The position numbers were made by a program, and so were the translations under genes. DNA of 8,866 nucleotides from Methanolobus sp. UBA474 (GTDB taxonomy: Archaea; Halobacteriota; Methanosarcinia; Methanosarcinales; Methanosarcinaceae): positions 19,022 to 27,887 of the forward strand of contig DANZ01000135.1 in NCBI GenBank assembly GCA_002501695.1, in the 5' to 3' direction. The notes under the pieces were generated by a model, which made no database searches, was not told the origin of the DNA, and saw only the letters and a list, made by a program, of their open reading frames with translations. This document shows positions 5,425 through 8,866 of the stretch, in pieces (the first letter of the stretch is position 1; the number at the start of each line of letters is the position of its first letter).

Positions 5425-7011
5425 ATGAGGAAATGGTTAGTGTTGATCACCCTTTCAATGGCGATGTTCATCATAGTCATTGACACGACGATAATGAATG
5501 TGTCGATATCGGCTTTGATAATAGATCTGGATACCAGTGTGAGCGGTATCCAGGGTGCTATCTCGATCTATGCCCTGGTCATGGCATCCTTTATACTGAT
5601 AGGCGGTAAACTGGGAGACATCCTGGGCAAGAAAAGAACCTTTTTGATCGGCTCAGTTCTTTTTGGTATAGGCACTTTCACGGCTTCTATAAGCCCCAGC
5701 CTAGGTGTTTTAGTCCTGGGCTGGTCTATCGTCGAGGGCTTGGGATCGGCGCTGATGCTTCCCAATATCCAGACACTGCTGAGGGACGAGTATGAGGGTA
5801 AAGACCTGGCTTTTGCCTATGGCATAGTCAGCGCCATCGGTGCAGTAGCAGCGGCCGTAGGACCTATTGTAGGTGGTTTTCTGACTACCTTTTATACATG
5901 GCGTTTGGCTTTCCTCGGGGAAGTGTTGATAGTGATCGCAGTGCTGGCGCTCAGTCGCAGCATCAAAGCCGATGTGCCCCTCCCAAGGAAGCCGAGGTTC
6001 GATCTCGCAGGGGCATCTCTATCAGTTCTGGGCCTGTTCTCCATTGTCATGGGCATTTTGCTGGGACAGACCTACGGATTCTGGCTGTCCAAGCAGCCGC
6101 TGGTGATCGGATCATGGGAAATAGCTCCCTTCGGCCTCTCCGTAACCCCTATCCTGATAGGACTGGGTGTACTACTCATAATGTTGTTGTTCAGATGGGA
6201 AAAGCGGCAGGAAGAAACAGGTGGTGATGGCCTGTTCAAACCCTCGCTCTTCAGCACGCCGGGACTTACGCCTGGATTTATCGTCAGGCATCTTCACATG
6301 GCCCTTATGGCGGCCTTCCTGTTCACATTCCCGTTGCTGCTGCAGCTGACATTCGAGTTCTCTGCCCTGGAAACTGGGTTTGCCCTTCTTCCCTTCTCGA
6401 TAGTTGTGCTTGTATCTGCCATAATCGGAGCCAAACTTACAGGCCGCTTTATTGCAAAGCGCATCATACAGGCAGGCTTCCTACTGGTGATCCTCGGCCT
6501 TGGGATAATTGCCTGGACAGTCAAACCTGATGTACAACCCTCAGATATGAGCCTTGCAGTGGTTTTCGGTGCAGGAATTGGATTGATAGCTTCCCAGATA
6601 TTGAACCTTATTTTCTCTTCGGTAGGTGAGAAGGATATCTCTGAGACCGCAGGTCTGAACGGCACCTTCGAGCAACTGGGCAACTCCATAGGTGTAGCTC
6701 TGGTGGGCACTATCATGCTGAGTACGCTGCTGATCGGTTTACAGATGAACATTGAGGAAAGCGCCGAAATCCCGCAGGAGTATAAGCCTGAACTGCTTGC
6801 GGCTGTGGAAGAAAGTGTGGAACTGGTTTCAAATACCCAGCTCAAGTCCACGCTGGAAGCATCAGGTGCTGATCCTGAACTACAGGCGGAAGTTCTGGAC
6901 ATTTACGCTTTGAGCAGGGTCCGGGCTTTTAAGATAGGGATTGTCTTCCTGATCTTCTTAGCATTAGTGGGGCTGGTATCCACAGTCGGGTTATCCGACA
7001 GGAAGCTTTGA
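5425..7011 (+). CDS. MFS drug/H+ antiporter, DHA2 (EmrB/QacA-like) family
   Basis: A 528-residue integral membrane transporter expected to export small toxic compounds in exchange for protons. Family marks are in place: VIDTTIMNVSI at 18-28 in helix 1 (motif D1, with the membrane aspartate D20), GKLGDILGKKR at 61-71 (motif A, cytoplasmic loop 2-3), and the helix-5 antiporter motif C ending VGPIVGG at 145-151, then TWRLAFL at 158-164. Length and hydrophobic pattern fit the 14-helix DHA2 group. A charged extracellular stretch rich in E near residues 440-490 precedes the last helix, as is usual for this group. ATG 5425 is chosen because the protein then starts just before helix 1, as in relatives, with GAGGG about 9 bases upstream. 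A TTG at 5329 would add 32 unlike residues. It is a single gene, converging on the damaged cluster at 7046. The substrate cannot be read from sequence. Confidence 0.93.
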   Translation: MRKWLVLITLSMAMFIIVIDTTIMNVSISALIIDLDTSVSGIQGAISIYALVMASFILIGGKLGDILGKKRTFLIGSVLFGIGTFTASISPSLGVLVLGWSIVEGLGSALMLPNIQTLLRDEYEGKDLAFAYGIVSAIGAVAAAVGPIVGGFLTTFYTWRLAFLGEVLIVIAVLALSRSIKADVPLPRKPRFDLAGASLSVLGLFSIVMGILLGQTYGFWLSKQPLVIGSWEIAPFGLSVTPILIGLGVLLIMLLFRWEKRQEETGGDGLFKPSLFSTPGLTPGFIVRHLHMALMAAFLFTFPLLLQLTFEFSALETGFALLPFSIVVLVSAIIGAKLTGRFIAKRIIQAGFLLVILGLGIIAWTVKPDVQPSDMSLAVVFGAGIGLIASQILNLIFSSVGEKDISETAGLNGTFEQLGNSIGVALVGTIMLSTLLIGLQMNIEESAEIPQEYKPELLAAVEESVELVSNTQLKSTLEASGADPELQAEVLDIYALSRVRAFKIGIVFLIFLALVGLVSTVGLSDRKL

Positions 7012-7047
7012 GAAATAAATATGAGAAGCCCAACAAGATAGGCATCA

Positions 7048-7345
7048 TCATTTGCTTTTACTCTCCCCCATAAGTTCAGCTATCCAGTGTGTGTCTTCAA
7101 AACTTTCCAGGATGGTCCTGACCACCATTGTAAGAGGGGCGCTAATGAGTGCTCCTGCAGGCCCTAATACGAAACCCCAATATATAAGGGACAGGAATAC
7201 GACAGATGGCGATAATTCCAGTCCCTTCCCTGCGAGTGAGGGGAACAGGAGGTTCTCAGAAAGGCCGTTTACGATCAATATGGCCACTACAATAGCCAGG
7301 GCGCCCAAGGGGCCGTATTCCATGCCTTTTGTAAGAACCTGCGTA
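7048..7345 (-). pseudogene. C-terminal fragment of an AI-2E/PerM-family membrane protein
   Basis: From about 7345 to TGA 7050-7048 the frame encodes the typical end of the AI-2E (PerM/TqsA-like) exporter family. MEYGPLGALAIVVAIL starts at 7323, a loop SENLLFPSLAGKGLELSP follows, then the family's hallmark helix and turn (YWGFVLGPAGALISAPLTM) and a charged tail. Full members have about 350 residues and eight helices; only the last 90-100 residues remain. Directly upstream lies the end of the HdeD pseudogene (stop 7346-7348), so the rest is missing rather than frameshifted. ATG 7323 has no properly spaced ribosome site. I read it as a truncated relic left by deletion or recombination. Confidence 0.75.
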
Positions 7346-7852
7346 TTATTTATAGCCCATGTAGATTGCCACCACTCCCTCTACAATGAGCATGCCAGCT
7401 ACAATCCATAACACCAATTGAGCGGCAAGTATTACATTCGCTGCTAAGGTTGCGCCTATGATTATACTGATGATGCCAAAAGCTCCAATGCCCCAGCCCT
7501 CACCCCTCAAAAGCAGCTATCAGGGACGTGATACCTATAACTATGCCCATGATCCCAAGGATGAACACAATGCTTGCAGGAAGGATAACAGCGCTCTGCA
7601 GGGGGTGCTGCAGGACCAGGATGCCGGCAAGTACCCCAATAACGCCACTTATCAGTCTCCATATCCATTGGGAGCTGTCCTTGAAGATGCTAAGTATAAG
7701 GAAGAGTCCTGTATAAGCCACCAGAGGCCAATAAGCAGTGTGATCACGGTCAGCGTGGCTCCAGTCCATGTCAGTAACAGTACTCCAAATATAAGGGGGG
7801 TGATTCCTCCTCAAATGAACACATCAAGGGAAGGTATCTTGCCACCCTGCAT
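7346..7852 (-). pseudogene. HdeD-family membrane protein gene with one stop and two frameshifts
   Basis: Three frames join into one protein that is colinear with the intact paralogue at 8022-8537. From a possible ATG 7852, 13 codons lead to TGA 7813-7811. Then GGITPLIFG.. runs to ..GLWWLIQ near 7711, where one base is missing in CAGGACTC. The next frame (GLFLILSIF.., containing GVLAGILVLQHPL) runs to AAFEG, where one G too many in a GGGG run (7506-7503) shifts the frame again. The last frame gives GEGWGIGAFGIISIIIG.. to TAA 7348-7346. The span from GGI to the stop is 465 bases, the same as in the intact copy, so the two indels cancel. HdeD proteins are six-helix inner-membrane proteins (DUF308) linked to acid or envelope stress in enterobacteria; the archaeal role is unknown. 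The two homopolymer shifts could be sequencing errors, but the TGA is a separate lesion. Confidence 0.8.
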
Positions 7853-8021
7853 CTATTTTCTTCCCGGATGCAAGATCCTGGTTTCTATCAGTATTTTAAT
7901 TTATTTTGATATTTCTCCTGAAAGAATTATAAGTTTAGGAAGCTATGAGAAGAAGTATAGTTCTATTATTGTCCCTTGCATTTACCTTCATTTCCATGAA
8001 TATCAGTTCCTGTAAACCCAT
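7811..8021. other. Spacer between the two HdeD copies
   Basis: AT-rich in the middle (about 7885-7945). On the plus strand a short frame begins ATG 7945 after AGGA, with a signal-peptide-like start, but soon runs antisense into the intact HdeD gene. On the minus strand GGGAAG lies just before the possible ATG 7852 of the pseudogene. No terminator hairpin with a T-run is visible after the intact HdeD gene. Confidence 0.4.
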
Positions 8022-8537
8022 CTACCTATACGCCCAGAATATCCCGCTGATTCCCGATATGATCATCAGGATGGCTGTTCCCCATACCAGCACCACTGCG
8101 CCTACCCATACATTGAAAATGAACAACAGGCCGATAGCTATGCTGACAATTCCCAGGACCCCGGTTCCCCATCCATCCCCCGCAAGGGCAGCAATCACAG
8201 CTAGAATGCCCATGCTAATGCCCATTATCCCTAAAACGAGTGTAAGGGTGATTGTACCGATCATAGGTATCAGAAGCGGATGCTGAAGAACAAGGATACC
8301 TGCAAGTATGCCAATAGCACCCCCAATCAGTTTCCAGCCCCCTTTAGACCGGTCAATGAAAATGGAGAATATCATGAATATTCCCTGGATCAGCCACCAG
8401 AGACCGACCAGCAGCATGATTGCAGACAGAGTCGCTCCTGGCCATGTAAGTAACAGAATGCCGAATATGACGGAGGCGATTCCCCCCAGCACCATTACCT
8501 GGCGGCTGGTAGTGTTTTCATTTTCTGTATATGACAT
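8022..8537 (-). CDS. HdeD family (DUF308) membrane protein, intact copy
   Basis: A 171-residue protein with six predicted membrane helices in three pairs. Each pair starts with a GG- or LG-type turn: LGGIASVIFGILLLTWPG at 17-34, IGGAIGILAGILVLQHPL at 71-88, and VLGIVSIAIGLLFIFNVW at 127-144. This internal repetition and the LVLQHPL phrase are typical of HdeD/DUF308. In E. coli HdeD is an inner-membrane protein of the acid-resistance island; archaeal copies are common and uncharacterised, so a stress role is only inferred. The start ATG 8537 has GGGAG 6 bases upstream. A tandem, broken paralogue lies downstream at 7346-7852, so this copy probably carries whatever function remains. Confidence 0.9.
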   Translation of the reverse strand: MSYTENENTTSRQVMVLGGIASVIFGILLLTWPGATLSAIMLLVGLWWLIQGIFMIFSIFIDRSKGGWKLIGGAIGILAGILVLQHPLLIPMIGTITLTLVLGIMGISMGILAVIAALAGDGWGTGVLGIVSIAIGLLFIFNVWVGAVVLVWGTAILMIISGISGIFWAYR

Positions 8538-8614
8538 TTCCTTCTCCCTTTAGTTATGATGACTTTTCATGCCGATCCTTTATTATAGAGCATTCTCAGA
8601 CTTTTATGCCACCG

Positions 8615-8866
8615 TTACTTACGGGTGCGGTGGGCTTCGACAAGCTGTCATATATAGGTCTCCGGCACTTCATCCGGCATACGGGGATCGCTGTCAGGAT
8701 AGAGTGCCTCTTCACTCAGATAGAAATAAATATCTACCTGCCAGGTTGCAGATCGCTCCTGTTGGCTAGCCAGCACATGGATACGGGGAGGCCTGTAATT
8801 TAGTGTCATTCGTAAGGCTCTGACGATTCTGGTATTGATAGGTCCCTCTTAGTCTTCTGCAAAGGC
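8615..8866 (-). pseudogene. Broken or partial gene at the right edge
   Basis: Entering from the right edge, one minus frame reads AFAED, TAA (8851-8849), then 66 open codons with protein-like content (NTRIVRALRMTLNYRPPRIH, then ATWQVDIYFYLSEE and PRMPDEVPETYI). It then meets TGA 8650-8648, followed by QLVEAHRTRK and TAA 8617-8615. Two in-frame stops inside one coherent frame suggest a decayed gene whose upstream part lies outside the window. ATG near 8811 could start a 55-residue protein, but no ribosome site supports it. I do not recognise the family, and chance is not excluded. Confidence 0.35.

Noticed and set aside
6294..6902. 202-codon minus-strand frame
   Set aside because: It lies antisense within the transporter gene, is rich in S, P and T as expected of a shadow frame, and has no ribosome site.
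7012..7047. Terminator between the convergent transporter and the AI-2E fragment
   Set aside because: The 36-base gap shows no stem with a T-run.
7458..8015. 185-codon plus-strand frame
   Set aside because: It is antisense to the HdeD pseudogene, whose homology to the intact copy explains the coding signal.
1..8866. CRISPR array, tRNA or rRNA genes
   Set aside because: No regular direct repeats with spacers and no cloverleaf or rRNA core sequences were seen on either strand.

Overview
The window looks like part of a methanogenic archaeon's chromosome, probably a Methanosarcinales-like euryarchaeon. This is inferred from gene style, since no rRNA, tRNA or methanogenesis gene is present. Supporting signs are AT-rich upstream regions with TATA-like boxes, Shine-Dalgarno sites next to ATG or TTG starts, small multi-helix membrane proteins, an HdeD pair, a LEA14-like lipoprotein and what looks like a group II intron relic. 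The taxon is not proven.

Layout. 1-818 (-) is the N-terminal 272 codons of a PLP-dependent class I/II aminotransferase that runs off the left edge. 984-1907 (-) is a membrane protein made of three helix repeats (TM_helix/CmpX-like); it is followed by a clear hairpin-plus-U-tract terminator (901-936). Divergent from it, 2109-3029 (+) is an unrecognised protein with a Rossmann-like N-terminus and two cysteine clusters. 3030-3543 has no intact gene; it holds an 18-bp AT palindrome and a possible decayed small gene. 3544-3942 (-) is a four-helix membrane protein. 4037-4612 (-) is a LEA14-like lipoprotein with a tail of six-residue N-glycosylation sequon repeats.

4613-5424 has no intact protein gene. 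It holds a strong hairpin (4732-4757) and, on the minus strand, a structured RNA segment starting GTGTG at 5045 that I read as the 5' part of a group II intron without its reverse transcriptase and domain V. 5425-7011 (+) is a DHA2-type (EmrB/QacA-like) efflux transporter of 528 residues.

From 7046 to the right edge all genes are on the minus strand and most are damaged. There is a C-terminal scrap of an AI-2E/PerM-family membrane protein, an HdeD-family gene with one nonsense codon and two compensating frameshifts, an intact HdeD paralogue (8022-8537), and a broken open frame at the right edge. The right third therefore reads as a decaying cell-envelope/stress locus.

The common theme is the envelope: helix-repeat protein, HdeD, glycosylated lipoprotein, exporter. 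No shared operon is shown. I see no complete novel defence or mobile system. The most unusual items are the sequon-repeat tail, the intron-like RNA relic, the three exact 93-residue repeats and the cysteine-cluster Rossmann protein.
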